NCBI GenBank assembly: GCA_019722365.1
Contig: JADFUC010000184.1
Location: forward strand, 62,001 to 126,000
Reading direction: 5' to 3'
DNA: 64,000 nucleotides
From: Lithospermum erythrorhizon
Lineage: Eukaryota; Streptophyta; Magnoliopsida; Boraginales; Boraginaceae
Position 1 is the first letter of the stretch, and each line of letters opens with the position of its first letter. This document shows positions 1 to 13,195 of this stretch, one piece after another. The notes beneath the pieces were generated by a model. That model saw nothing but the letters and a program-made list of their open reading frames with translations, ran no database searches and was not told the origin of the DNA. Made by a program: the position numbers and the translations under genes.

Positions 1-418
1 TTCTCAAATTCACTACTGGCTTCTAAAAGTCAGAACATTTTTTCACGAGTTAACTGAACCCGGTTCTATATGTGAAAGATCTTCTGATTACTTCTTCAGG
101 AATATTAACTTATTTACTCACTCACCTGACATGTAGTATGACCTTTCCTGGACTGGCCTTCATTTTTGGCACCCTTATTGTCTTTGCTTATGTTTTGAGT
201 GATCAATCGAAGTATCATTTTTCTTTGCTTATGGCTTGAGTCATGAGTGATTGATCAGAAAGTATCCAATTTGATTATTTGGAAGCGTGTGATTGCAAAC
301 ATGTGTTGGTTAGTAAGCTCGTTATAGTCACTCTGGGTCACTAAAATGGTATTATATTGGTACCTGCAGTAAAGATCATTGGCCTATCAAAGTATCATTA
401 TATGTGTTTAATGAGCAG

Positions 419-3400
419 GTGGTGTGGCTGAAAGCTGAATTATTCAAGTTAGTGGAGGAAAACAGATCTTCTGAACTTAGGTAAATAATAAGCTGCTCCT
501 AGACGGTCTTTTAAATTTTAGATGTTAGCTAATCCACATGTGTTTCGAAAGAAATAAGACCTGGCTTGTGATTTAATTCATACGTTAAATATCCAAATTA
601 TATTGAGCTCTGGAGTCTTATCTTTGAGTTCCATTTCTGTTTCATGCAGAGCTGAAGAGCTGGAAGCGGCACTAATGGAGATGGTCAAACAAGATAACAG
701 GCATCAACTCAGTGCAAGGGTACATGAACGGTTCTACTCTTATTGCTGATGGAATTGAATCAGATAAAATTATTAAAATGAATTCACTGGGTTCCTGTGT
801 TTGACATGCCTTTTCTAATATCCTAAATATTAGCCTTGTTATGTTTTCATGACCAAATGCTAAGTTTGTTGCTGAAGTGTTCACTCTTTTTTATCAAACA
901 CTTGTATAATATGTAGTAGTTTTTAGGGAAGTTGAAGGACATATGATTTAGCGAAGTGTCCAAATTCCTTAACATAAGCTTACAGAGCTAACAATCATCA
1001 ACTAGTATATTTTAAGGCTGTCTTAAGATATAGTGGTATGGCTCTTCACACCAAGTTTATTGGCTGAATGCTATTTTTGTTAGCTCATAGACAATGTACA
1101 ATGTTTTTCTTCTATAGTTGAAAATATATCATTAAGGCTTTTTTAATAGGAATATCGATCTATTTTCCCCGAGGTTATTAGTGAAAGCTACTTATCTGTA
1201 AGATATCACTATCAATCAATAATTTTGAATTATGAGAATTAGCTTGTGACTACAGGTTGAGCAATTAGAGGGAGAGGTAGCTGAACTTCGACAGGCCTTA
1301 GCTGGCAAGCAAGAACAAGAAAATGCTATGCTTCAGGTAGTATAATTGAAGTCTGCCCAATATAAGAAGCAGAGTCGATTTCCAAGTATTACATATAGTT
1401 CATGGGATAATTGTTCGATTATGAGAGATTCTTCATGTATAGGTTCTGATGAGGGTGGAACAGGAGCAGAAGGTAACGGAGGATGCTCGTAGATTTGCTG
1501 AACAGGAAGCTGCCGCTCAAAGAAGTGAAGCTCAAGTTCTCCAGGTATCAACTTCAGAACTTATTTTGTTCTATTTATTTTTTGCATTTCTTGATTGTTG
1601 GTTCTATTACATTTGAGCTCTATTATATTTGATTGTTTTCCTAGTCCTTTTAAATTGCATAAACAATCTCTGTAATTAAACACATTAATTTCTAACCCTT
1701 CAAGGTTATGCTAATGTGAACCAGATAGGCCATGGTTTCAGATGCACAAGAAGCGAAAAATACTACAACTGTTACCTTGTTCCTTCGCAATGATCTTTTA
1801 TTTTGTTGCCTCGGTCAGACAGATAAACCACTGTAACCTTTATTAGTTCGAGCTGTTTTTCATGCCGATACTTGACAATATTAATTAACTCTCTATCAAA
1901 ACCACCAGCATGGAAGTAGGTTTAATTAACAACCACCACCATTCACTCACTAAAAGCAAGAAATGCAATTTTCACTTCTCATCTTCATGATCAGCTAGAA
2001 AGATCATTCTTTTGCTTCCTATCTTCACTATCAGCATCAACAACATTACCACCATGCATATTTTTTTTTTCTGTATCACCCTTAAATTCTAAGTTTGAAA
2101 GATTAACATGCTGACTAAATTGGTTTTGCCAGATCCAATAGAATAAGTGTTTTAAAACCCTGTTTTTTTTCTTTAGTTTTTCCATATAAGAAAACGAGCT
2201 ACATGAACAAAAAAAAAATGCCACGTCTAGAATCGGCTAGAGTACTGCAAGTAGATTTACTTGAATGTTGTCTCTTGTGATGGTGGAGGAGTTAACTCGA
2301 TCATGTTGAAAACCTTTACACCGGTACTGTGGATGTATGAAGCTAAAATGAAGAAATTGGCACATGAAATTTGAAAATTTTGTGTGTTTTATCGATATTT
2401 GACTAAAAATAAAGCATCTGAATTTATGACAACATTCCTTCAAATCGTCTGCCTAGCTAGACCTGCTTTTAATGGCAAGAAAACTTGGTTTACGCATTGT
2501 TTATACATGAATATTTTGATCAACTTGGCAGGAGAAATATGAAAAGACTTTGGCTTCTGTTGCTGAAATGGAAAAGAGGGCTGTTATGGCAGAATCGATG
2601 TTGGAGGCGACGTTACAGTATCAATCTGGCCAAAACAAAGCGCAACCTTCTCCACGGTAGGTCCCATTTTCGATATATCTTTGTATCATATGATGTCGAG
2701 AAACAAAGTGCAACCTTCTCCATGGCAATAGTTGAGATTGATTCTACGTCTGTTATGAATTGAAGGGAATTCATATGGTTGTGTTGGTCACGTTTTCTTG
2801 CCAAATTTTAATCTTCGATATGTCCTTGTATCATATGATATCGAGAAACATGAAATTTCACTTCGTTAAACTGTGCTCTGCAGATCCACACAGCAAAACT
2901 TTTCTCCAGTGCAGAGTGTTCAAGACCCTTCTCAAGACATCCCTGTAAGAAAGATCAGTTTGTTATCCAGACCATTTGGATTGGGTTGGCGTGACAAAAA
3001 CAAGGTCAGTAATCATAGTGAGTTTGATGTATATTCCTATCTAAACGAGCCTTGAGAACAGAGATGGAACTACCAGTCCGATATGTTGTCTTATGAATGC
3101 AGTAATTTGCCTTCCTGCTCTTACAATCTTGGATGTAGGAAGGAGGATTACTTTGGTATACTTACATGCAATTATATACAACTTTGGACCACAATTCAGT
3201 GTGTTATCCTAGAGTGTTTATCATGTCAATACTGCACGAGAACCTTCATAAAAACGATTTTCATAATCTGAGATGAACTCATGCAACAGGGGAAAGCTGC
3301 TGAAGAGGCCACTCAGCAAGATAAACACAATGAGGAGGCTGCACAACCCGACACACCCCCCAACATTATTGAACCAAGAGAAGAACAATCTGTTTGCGAG

Positions 3401-3466
3401 GGATCGAACCCCATCCATGTCCAGCAAGAGATCAATGGTGGTCATCACGTTGCGGTGAATGTTTAA
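419..3466 (+). CDS. TBC-domain Rab GTPase-activating protein, C-terminal part (gene starts left of window)
   Basis: Seven exons join in frame: 419-480, 650-719, 1256-1336, 1443-1544, 2532-2656, 2884-3004 and 3290-3466. They encode 245 residues plus stop, with GT-AG borders throughout. The product is the coiled-coil tail of a plant TBC/EVI5-like Rab-GAP. It reads VVWLKAELFKLVEENRSSEL, then ELEAALMEMVKQDNR, VEQLEGEVAELRQALAGKQE, VLMRVEQEQKVTEDARRFAE and EKYEKTLASVAEMEKRAVMA, and finally the family tail motif SLLSRPFGLGWRDKNK. The catalytic TBC domain, with its Arg and Gln fingers, must lie upstream of the window. Members of this family stimulate GTP hydrolysis by Rab GTPases in membrane traffic; that role is family knowledge. 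The last about 55 residues are acidic, Gln/Glu-rich and poorly conserved. No frameshift or stop is seen, so the gene looks functional. Bases 1-418 show no exon and are probably the preceding intron. Confidence 0.88.
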
Positions 3467-3625
3467 AATAGCTGGTTGCAGATATGCTGAAAAGGATGGC
3501 CTTCTTATGTTGACATCTTGGTCTTGTATGAAGAGAATATCGACAAGAGACTTCCATTTGTATTTGCTCAGACCATCTTAAAACAGTACATATATTTCAT
3601 TGATTGTTTGTTTGTATGCAACAGC

Positions 3626-3631
3626 AATAAA
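3626..3631 (+). terminator. Poly(A) signal of the Rab-GAP gene
   Basis: A canonical AATAAA lies 160 bp after the stop codon of the Rab-GAP gene, in an AT-rich stretch. It is the best candidate polyadenylation signal. Plant signals are degenerate, so other sites may also be used. Confidence 0.45.
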
Positions 3632-3639
3632 ACTTAGAG

Positions 3640-6600
3640 AAGAACGTATAATACATTATAGATTAATCCTCACCAAATTTCTCCTGCGTTTTCTTTCTCA
3701 TTTACAAACAAATAGATGGTACAAAATTCTCACGTCCAGTGAAATGCCCTCAGATGGCATTTTAATGCCCTCGTTTCTTCGTCCGACTACTGCTTCATCG
3801 TTCCCTTGTTGAGCTTGGAGTCGAAGAGCCTGAGCGGGATCTGTGAACAGGTGTTTCCGGGCGGGCGCACGTTTGGTTGCACATAGCAGCAACCGCAAGA
3901 GCATTTTAAATCAACCTCATATTCTGGTGCACAGTACCCATATATGTTCCCATTACTCTGCAGCTCCCCGACAACACCAATTTACGTGTTCCGGTCGAAA
4001 TCGGCCGCCAAATAATATAAATTTAATAAAGTTAACGATTGCCTCACAAATCTAATATAATTAAGTACTAGGCCTTTTTCTAATCCTTAATTAACTAATA
4101 ATTCAAGAGTAACACATCTAGACTACTTCACTAAATTGACTCGTAACTTAAATTAACTCCTTTAACTTAAATTAACTAAACTAACCGAATGCAAAAGTCG
4201 GGATTGTACTTGATATTCAAGTATAGTCGTGGCACATGATTTACCTGATCGCCGATTCAATTTAACGGTAGCTACTTATTGGGCTCATAACAAAAGTATT
4301 CCTATACAATTGATACATTTCTCAATTAACACCAATTAAAGCTCCTAAATTAACTATATTCCCATGATAGCTTAAAATATAGATCTTTTAATAACTTATG
4401 CTTATTAAATCGGCATTACCAAGATTACCTATATCTCTATGGTAAGTGAAACATGTACTCGATTATCAATTGTAGTGACAACCCTATTTCTGCAAGAATT
4501 AATCACTTATACGAACGACTTTAATATTGATATCAAGATATTAAATACTAATTATGCACAATAATCAATTATGAAACTGGGAAATAAATTAATTCCAAGA
4601 AAATCAAATCATCCATCCAACTATCATATTCCGACTAATAATAAATTAGTTCATAATAAAAGACATAAATAAATACATGAAATTAATAGCATTCATCCTA
4701 ACAATAAAAATAACTTGAATTAAAAAATATTCAAATTAATTAAAGAATCAACCTAACTTCCAATGGTGCGCCTAAAGTTTCAAATGTTTCGACGACTTTT
4801 CCTTTTAATCTATATATCTTTACTTTAACTTCTCCTCTTTTATAAGTACCGCCATAACCTCATATCACTTTACCGAATCACCTATTCTCTGATCATTTAA
4901 TTCATTATAAATCTTAGTGGACTTATTTCAATTCAAGTGCTCCGATTCCTTCACTTTAACCGAGCACCGCTTAAACTCAAATAAAACGAAAACAAGTGCA
5001 AATTATATCGGATTAAGGTAAAATAATACCCAATTAATACTTAATTAGGGCCTCAAACACTATATTATAAACACTTATCATTCCCCAACGTCCTAGCTTG
5101 CCAACTTTGGATGGAATTCTTATTAGGTCGGATTATATGAAAATAACACATTCTCTCTTATCCAAGATGCCGATATCTCAAATGGCGTCCTTGCTCGAAA
5201 TTCTCCTCGGCTAGCAAGTGAGTGGTTGAGCAAAGTTTTTCCTCACTAGCTCAAGCTCTTCATGCTAGTCAGTTTTCCTCGAAGCCAATACTCAGATTGG
5301 TTGAATCAATGAACGTAATCAAGCTGATACGTATTAAAAAAAAAAAAAATTGAAAAAAACAAATATTGTCAACTTTGTGGGAATTAAGCAATATTTTGGT
5401 GTTACTTATTTGTGTTAATTCGTATGTTATAATTATTGTCTATTTTATATTTGTGAAAATTATATTTTTGGCATCTAATTTTTATGCTGGGATCAATTAT
5501 AAATCTAACGCAAAGACCAATTTATGAATTGAATTTCCACTTATTTATCTATTCACTTTCTTTTCATTTTCCTCGTTATAATGAGTATTATGTTATATAA
5601 TTTTAATAATATTATACCAATTGTACAAAAATAATAATTAAATGAATAACGAATAGGTTAAACTGTGCAACCAATAGCTAGTTTTATTAAAATACCAAAT
5701 ATATCTCATAGACTTCCTTTTCAGATGAATATTCATTTTCATGTTAACTCTAAACACAAAGTTATATGGACCACTTTTCATTCAATTAATAAGGGTAAAT
5801 TAGGAATTTTGATCATTAGTACTCCTATTACTAAAATTAAAGAAAAGTCAAATGAAATTATTCCATATACGGAGGGAGTATTCTGTACCCATTCATTTCA
5901 ATTAATCATTGCTTTCAATCACAGACATTTACCATTTAATTATTTTTATCACTAATCCGAAAATATAAAATTGATATCAATGAATTTATTTTTAAAAATA
6001 TTTGGCATAATATTACTTTTTTGTAATTTTTCATAATGTACGTGAAAAGTAATTTGATTATAAAGTTGTGGTCCTTAAAAGTGAAAAAGCTCAATTAATT
6101 AAACAATGTGTAAGATTGTAGTTCAACTAATTAACATTCATTCTAACTCAATAGTGGGAACTAGTTGTTCGTACAATCGAGTTCGCACGTAATGATTTTA
6201 TTTTTTTTAATAAATTTTTCACCATTGATGTTATAAAATAAATAGTACACATTCAATATAAGAGGAAACACTAAAGATATATCAGTGATATATGTCCATC
6301 TTATGTAAATGAGTGTTCTATGAATGATGAGTTTTTTCATAAGGTTTGTGTGACATAAGTGCTTTGAGATTATATTAAGTTTTTTAACAGTGCAACTTAT
6401 GACTTATTATCGTTTCACTCCAAACAATTTTGATTTAGATTCATAAGGAAGCGTTTGAGTCACTCTGTAATATACATAGTTTTAGAGGGAACCCATAGAC
6501 TCTTAACAGTGTCTCATGCATGAATTGAAATTTCTATAAGTTTCTTACTTAAACATTCGCAGCTTCATTTTCAAAATTTATAAAACGAAGAAGAATGAAT

Positions 6601-7359
6601 TTTCAAAGAAACTACGCTGAAGTTTTCAATTTTTGTTAGATAATATCGTGTCTAGTAGGAGGTCTTGGTAGGAGATAAATATTGTAGATATTATTGTAAA
6701 TCATTTTGTCATCAAATATACAATTGTTTTGAAAATATGTTCTATTAGATAGAAGTATTCAATATATAATGACAGAAAATTTTCTAAGGCTACAGAGTAA
6801 TTACAATTGTCAATTAACCTCTATTTCGATTTAAATTTTACATAATTTTTCAAATAATACTAATGAGGAAAACATTTTATTGAAAAGTCCAAATTTTCAT
6901 TCATAGTTTATTTCAATCATTTTAAATTATATAACGTTGATTTCAAAAAATTTATTTTTATTTTTAATTTAGTTAATGAGGTTGAATATTTAAATTTGTT
7001 ATAGTATCTATGCTTATAGAAATAATTTTTAGTATATACAACTTATCATGAGTTTTTAAGATTTCACATTGTTTCTTAAGTGTTTCTATAATATTTAAAC
7101 GCTTATTTTTTATTTACGCTTAAACTATGTACCTAAAAATGAAATTTTAACCTGTCTCAGTGTACATAGTTTATAACACGACATATTATATATGCATATC
7201 ATGTATGCGTGGTTGATCATGACTCATTACATGAATATTCCATTGACGCCGCAACTCACCTCTCTATCAGGAACCTCCTTAATCTTGTAGTTGTAGAAGG
7301 CATTTGTGTTGAAACATATTTTATGATGGGAGCTGAATGTAAAACATACTTGGGGCTTG
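3640..7359. other. Gene-poor AT-rich intergenic stretch
   Basis: I see no supportable gene here. Short ORFs at 3600-4055 and 5665-5955 have no recognisable motif or splice context. A sequence ending in CGGAGGGAGTATT near 5870 looks like the right end of a Stowaway-like MITE, but I could not find its left end. Bases about 6636-7130 belong to a dispersed repeat listed separately. Confidence 0.6.
6636..7130. repeat. Dispersed AT-rich repeat, copy 1 (copy 2 at about 28100-28620)
   Basis: Bases about 6636-7130 and 28100-28620 align in the same orientation over some 500 bp with small indels. Shared landmarks include GATAATATCGTGT, AAAAGTCCAAATTTTCATT, TTTAGTTAATGAG followed by TTGAATATTTAAA, and AAGATTT near the right end. 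No coding capacity or clear termini are visible. It is probably a fragment of an unclassified transposon family. Confidence 0.6.
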
Positions 7360-7367
7360 CTTTGGTA

Positions 7368-10208
7368 GGATAAATTTTGCAAAATACCATGGTCAACTCA
7401 TGATATTTCCCTAGACACACACAATCTTTTTTATTAACAAAATACCACACTTGACACTATGAAATGACCAAATTACCCCCAATTTCTCATATCTCCCAAA
7501 TCTCATCCTTTTTCTCTTCACTTTTTCATTATACACAATTCCACTTCTCTCTCTAACCTATTTCTTCTCCTGTCTTCTCTCATCTCTCTAAACTTTGGCT
7601 TACAAAGTTCTAAAGTTAAAAACTTTAGTACAAATTTCTTCATATAATAATCTAATTTCTGCAAAGGTGAATAGAAATTTAACATTGATGGATTTTTTTG
7701 GCTAATTTTTAGAATTTTTTGTAAGTTCATACTAATTTGACTTCTATATTTACTAGATCTAGTTTATGTGAGATCATGCTTATACACTTCTCTGATTTAT
7801 GCAAGACTTAATATTGGCTGAATTTTTTTTGGCTAATTTGTGAAATTTTCTATAAGTTCATGCTAATTTAACTTGCATATTTGATAGATCTATGTTTTAT
7901 ATACTTGATTTGTGTTCTTTTGAGGATAAATTTGTGTTTCTTGTTGGTGTTCTTATAGGATTTTCATAAAATTATGATTTTGAGGTTGTTTTTCAATAAA
8001 AGATTGAATCTTGTTAAATTTTATTGAACAATCGGACCAAATATTGTAGTATTATGCTTTAGGAGGCTTTATAACTTCACATAAGACATTTTGAGATGTT
8101 ATAATGCCAGTATTATACTTAGGTCTTCAATTAGAAGATGGAAGTATAACACATTACAAGTCAATGTACCACGATATATTTCAATATAATATATTATAAG
8201 TCACTATACTACAATATAACCTAGTATAATCGATTATAATTTGATGTAAGACATTATATTACAATTGTGTATACTCGGTTAATCTTTTATTTTCTAACTT
8301 TGATGTTTTTTTGGCATCACGAACGTATGCCAAGGCTCGGGGTTACCAATAGGGGCGGATGTCTCGCAACAACCAAAATGGATTGTATCAGATTCATATA
8401 TGCTTGTAAAGAGGATGTGCACAATCTGTTGGAATGAGAGAATCGATTCATTGAAAATATCCGCTTTAACAATTTAGATTGATCAACCGATTTTAAACAT
8501 TCAAAACTAAGTCTATTATATGTTAATTGTTAGACAATTAATATTTAGGATTTTCCGGTATCGACATTAGGGGTTGCGACGCTTACTGCGTCTCAGCTTT
8601 ACACCCTATATTAAGATGATAATCGACACATTATTTAATATATTGCTATCGCCGATACGTCCTAAGAGGTCACACACAAATAGTAAATCCCAACTAATAA
8701 TACATGATATAACTTCTGCTAAAGAGAGAAACATTTAAGGAAACACGGGCGGGCTTAAATAGAACTATATAAGGACATCAATAATTTTCAATTGTCGAAA
8801 TCACCCATACCGACTACATGGTGAGACGCGGGTTTCCTAAATCTTCAAAAGAATAATTCTGTATCATTCTATCTAAAGATTTTACGTGTGCCTTTATTTA
8901 AGGAATAAGACGCGAGATGAAATTGGAACTCTTCCCCACTTATTTTAGCTCCATCAAAGAGGTAGAGAAAAGGATGGTGAATTTATATTTCATCTTCTTT
9001 GAAACTCTTACGTGTTTGCCTATAAATGTAGAAATAATTTCCCCATAATTCATTATTCATAATTCTTCCAACTTTTAAAATTCTTACCTCTCCCTCCTTA
9101 GTTTAGCCGCTCTCCCTCAAGAAAATATTTCTCTCTTCCATTTATTGTTTCGGTCACTGAATCGCCTCTCTAGAAAAACGACGGAAGAGTTCTGGTCAAT
9201 TACTAGTGTGATACCTGCTTTGGGTACATGAAATTATCCTGCTTTTCCTCACCGGCCATTAATATATTCCAAAAGAGCGTACACTTGTAATCAGATATTA
9301 GTTTTTGTATAATTCAGAGTATCTGGATTTTATCCGATTAGTTTAGAACTAGTTAGATTCGAATATAAAACACCAACACAATCTTATAGTTGGGAAGTTC
9401 AAGGACGATATGAGAAAGCTCGTTGTTCACCTTCTTAAGCGAAGTAAGACTCGATGAAACTTCACATTCAAGAACGCCATGATCAAGCTTCGAAAAAACT
9501 CTGTAGTAATGCCCAATTATTTTTAATTATGATATAGTTAAGTGAATGATGATTGGTTACGCTTAAACAATTATGGATGTTTGTAGATTACGTGATGTTA
9601 GTGAATATTTATTGCTGAGCTACTGCTTTGCATGCATGTTTATTGTCAATCATTACATTGTAAATCACTGTTACTAAAATTATTACAATGATCACAAGGA
9701 CACCTACATGTACCCACAACTTAATCGGTATCAGACTGCCCTCCATATATAGAGAAATAAATCATTTAAAATTCATATTTGATGTCAATAGTAGATTATA
9801 TTAGTTATGATACAATATAATACTTTATAATGTGGTGTAATGTATCATAATGTATTTTAACTTATATTAATTGATTATAATGCATTATAATGTATTATAT
9901 AAGATATTGCAATGATATATTTTCGGTTTCTAATATTTTGGACTAAGAATTGAGGATTTATGAGATGAATTTTTAGTAAGAAAAATAATTTTTGTTTTGT
10001 GTTGAAGAGAAAATATGAAAAGATAAATGATGAAGAAGAAAGGAAAAACAAATTGTGAGTATAATAGTCATTTCATAATCAAATTGTGGTATTTAATGAG
10101 GGGTATAATAGTCATTTCATAATCAAATTGTGATATTTTTCAAATAAAAAACATAATGTGTGTAGGCAAATAATAACGTTGACTCATGGTAGTTTGCAAA
10201 AATTTTCC
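7368..10208. mobile_element. Mutator-like (MULE) non-autonomous DNA transposon
   Basis: Terminal inverted repeats are readable for 100 bp or more. The left end reads AATTTTGCAAAATACCATGG and the right end, reverse-complemented, reads AATTTTTGCAAACTACCATG. Both continue inward through matching ACACACA and TGAAATGAC segments and a pyrimidine-rich stretch. The 13-bp sequence CTTTGGTAGGATA is directly repeated at 7360-7372 and 10208-10220, so the exact boundary is ambiguous by a few bases. Long TIRs plus a duplication of about 9-13 bp fit MULEs. No transposase ORF is present. The interior has two related segments at about 7697-7770 and 7827-7895 and TATAATG-rich tracts. A solo LTR is nested inside. 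Without it the element is about 1.9 kb. Confidence 0.78.
8427..9378. mobile_element. Solo LTR (Copia-type) with 5-bp target-site duplication
   Basis: The 952-bp unit begins TGTTGG and ends CCAACA, the canonical TG...CA inverted termini of plant LTR retrotransposons. It is bracketed by a perfect CAATC duplication at 8422-8426 and 9379-9383. No gag/pol sequence or second LTR adjoins it, so it is a solo LTR left by recombination between two LTRs. It lies inside the MULE at 7368-10208 and therefore inserted later. A diverged relative occurs at about 20450-21240. Confidence 0.85.
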
Positions 10209-10455
10209 TTTGGTAGGATACGTTTTGTAAACGTATATGTGTGTGTGTTTTAAATTTGTTGTAAATGTTGTTTGTGGGACTCAGTTCACCATAGGGGCAA
10301 TATTTTGTTTGTGCATTTTCATGTCTGTTTTTTTGCCTAGATTCACGGTGATTGATGAGGAAATTATTAACAATCCTAACCTTTGGTGCCGCATGCCTGA
10401 GGCAGTTGGTTGCATCTTATACAAAAGTCTAAAGACAAAATTAGATTGGAGGCGA

Positions 10456-10728
10456 TCAAGCATACTCTGCTGATATAAATGGTTCTATTTCCATAGGATA
10501 TCGATTTAATTTTTTAGTATCTGAAACACGGAATATATGCATAGATTGCTCCCTCCCATGGATGCCATCTTCTTGATAATCTTCCATGGGGAAAAAAAGA
10601 TTCATGGTGACCTCTTCCACTTCATCGCCCCGGTTCATCTGCCAAAGTTTTGCATGATGCTGATGAGCACGGATAACTGAATTCCTCACAAGAGATTCAA
10701 GAAGTGAATTGTAAAGTATGTCATATAA
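10456..10728 (-). pseudogene. Unrecognised coding-looking fragment
   Basis: The minus strand is open for about 88 codons and ends with TGA at 10456-10458. It includes segments such as NSLLESLVRNSVIRAHQHHA and MNRGDEVEEVTMNLFFPMED. The balanced, charged composition looks like real protein rather than AT-rich noise. No start codon context, splice partner or family is recognisable to me. It lies downstream of the adenylate kinase gene and just right of the MULE, so it may be an exon or relic of a gene disrupted by that insertion. Confidence 0.3.
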
Positions 10729-12337
10729 CCTGAGTCATTCCACAGAATAGTTCAAGAATTTATATGAGTGAAGGCACAATAATAGCCTTTTGCCAGAATT
10801 TTATGATGCTGGTTAAGGGAAATCGAGAGAGTACATCTAAAATGGGGAAAATGAGCGTGGATGTGCTTAATGTGTATGCTCAATAGAAATGCAGAAAAAT
10901 GATCTACTAATCACTGGTGTACATGAGTTCAATAATGCCATCAGGCCACTCTATGCTGCTGCACTTGTCTTTGGATCATCGAGATTTAAAGCATGAAGCA
11001 ACTTGGGCTAAGATTCAGGGATTCCTCCAAAGATCAAACTCCAATAGTTTCCTCACGATCATGTATAATACTCCTCTAGAGGCAGACTCTGAAAGGGAAC
11101 ATATATGTAAATATATATTTAGCGACACTTTCTAACTTCCGAGTATGGTTTATGCTAAAGGTGTCATCGGTTGATAAATTAAAGACATTTTCTTTGACTT
11201 CGATGAATAATTCAAGCACAGTTGAATCAATAAATATAGAATTGTATATATAAGATAAACACCAAGAAATTCTGGCAAAGTTTACAGTCAATAAATATCA
11301 TTATTAACATGGAAGTATCGAGATAAGATCAATTTGAATGGGAGAGGGAAACAAACAGACTATACCAATTCATTGTAGATGCGCAGGCGTTCCTTCACGA
11401 CGTCTTCGGTATCATCTGATCGTGTAATTAGTTTTGTTTCACATTGTAAGGGAGGAAGAAGAGGAGGCATGGACATCCCTGGATGTCCATTCTCACCCTT
11501 AATATCAATGCAGGCGACATTATAATTACCTCCACATTCACTACAAATCCTCCTTCCCAAGCATTTTGCAATCAAGGCCTCTTCCCGGAGCTTCAGATTA
11601 ATTACCAAATCAATGTCAGTGACCTCTTCTAAGATTTCCTAAAATCAATCAAGTAAAAATTAGATATTCAATTCAACAAAAACTCCATAAGAATTTGCAA
11701 AAAAATAGATATCAACATTGGTGAAAAGACAACGGTAACTTATTGAGAGGAAGGAGGGAATCTCAATAAGATTCAAAAGGCATGACTGCAATAAACGATA
11801 GTTGCCCAAGATTAAAGTTATCAGAGAATCCATGGATTCACTCTATGTCATCCTCATCCTCAGTCAACACGTCTAAAGCTTCTGTGTAGTAGTAACATTT
11901 CACATAAAAGGACATATATGCTCACCGCCTGTCTTATAGTTCGAGGAAATCCATCAAGGATGAATCCTGATTCACCTTTAGCTTCTCCAGCTTCAAGACG
12001 TTTGGACAGTAAATCAATCACAATCTCATCTGAGATCAACTTTCCTCGATTTACTATGTCCTCGAGCTGCAAAGGGGTAAAGATAAGAACAAGAAAGCTC
12101 ACCACGAAGGAAGCTGAACAGTTACAGGGCACTCTAGAAAATAATGCAGAATACATATATAACCTCCACAGATGAAGTGCAACAATTTCTCAGGAATGGG
12201 TTTTCAATGTTGCAACAAATAAGATGCCTCAAGTATATATTGAAAACTCATTTATGTAATTCCATCAATTTGCATATCCAATGCCTTTCCTCCTGTCAAG
12301 TTCCAAAATTTCCCTGAATCACAACTTTTTTAAGATT

Positions 12338-12595
12338 TATGCTCCCTCCATCCCTAAAAGATCGCAAACTTTCTAATTTTGATTGTACTAGACTTTTTGA
12401 GCTTTGACCACAAATAGTTTCTAATATATTGTATAATATCTTGTAGAAAATACATCAAAATATACTTAGTATTTTCACCCTACTTTACCACTATCATTAT
12501 AATTTTGATTTAAATCAAAGCTGTGTTAATCAATTAAGACATTTTGACAATTGAAAAAGCAATCTGGACGATCTTTTAGGATGGAGGGAACATTA
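12338..12595. mobile_element. Stowaway-like MITE in adenylate kinase intron 1
   Basis: The roughly 255-bp element has terminal inverted repeats. The left end reads CTCCCTCCATCCCTAAAAGA and the right end, reverse-complemented, TTCCCTCCATCCTAAAAGAT. CTCCCTCC is the hallmark terminus of plant Stowaway (Tc1/mariner) MITEs. There is TA-rich context on both sides and no ORF. Confidence 0.75.
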
Positions 12596-12639
12596 CACAG
12601 CCACACCCACAATTGCACAAAATAATTCATCTGCAAAAT

Positions 12640-13195
12640 CTAATAACTACCAAAGCCAAACAACTCAAAACCAAACCAAAACCACCAAATCAAACTCAGT
12701 CAGACTCATCCAAACTATATCTCACAATTACCACACAGAATTGACAAAAAAGTTACTATCTTCAACCTGAGAAGCAAGAGGACCATGCACTCCAAGAAGT
12801 AATAACTACCAAAAAAACCAAAATACTCAAAACAAATCAAAAATCACCAAACCAAACTCAATCAGACTCATCCAAACTATATCTCACAATTGCCACAAAA
12901 TTTCACCAAAAAGTTACCATCTTCAACCTGAGAAGCAAGAGGACCATGCACAAATTAATTCATCTCCAATAAGATAATAACTACCAAACAACTCAAAACC
13001 AATACAAAATCATCAAATCAAACTCATCCAAACTATATCTCACAATTACCACAAAATTTGACCAAAATGGAACAATCTTTAACCTCAAAATACCAAACCA
13101 AACACAATCAAACTCATCCAAACTATATCTCACAAATACCATAAAACTTAACAAAAATGGTACAATCTTGAACCTGAGAAGCAAGAGGACCATGA
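12640..13195. repeat. Tandem duplication spanning the exon 1/intron 1 border of the adenylate kinase gene
   Basis: The string AACCTGAGAAGCAAGAGGAC, followed by CATG, occurs at 12764, 12925 and 13171. Each is preceded by related intron sequence containing ATCCAAACTATATCTCACAA. A fourth, truncated intron unit lies near 13080. Read on the minus strand, each copy reproduces the last about 21 bases of exon 1 plus its GT donor. Intron 1 therefore contains two decoy copies of its own 5' splice site. Confidence 0.8.
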
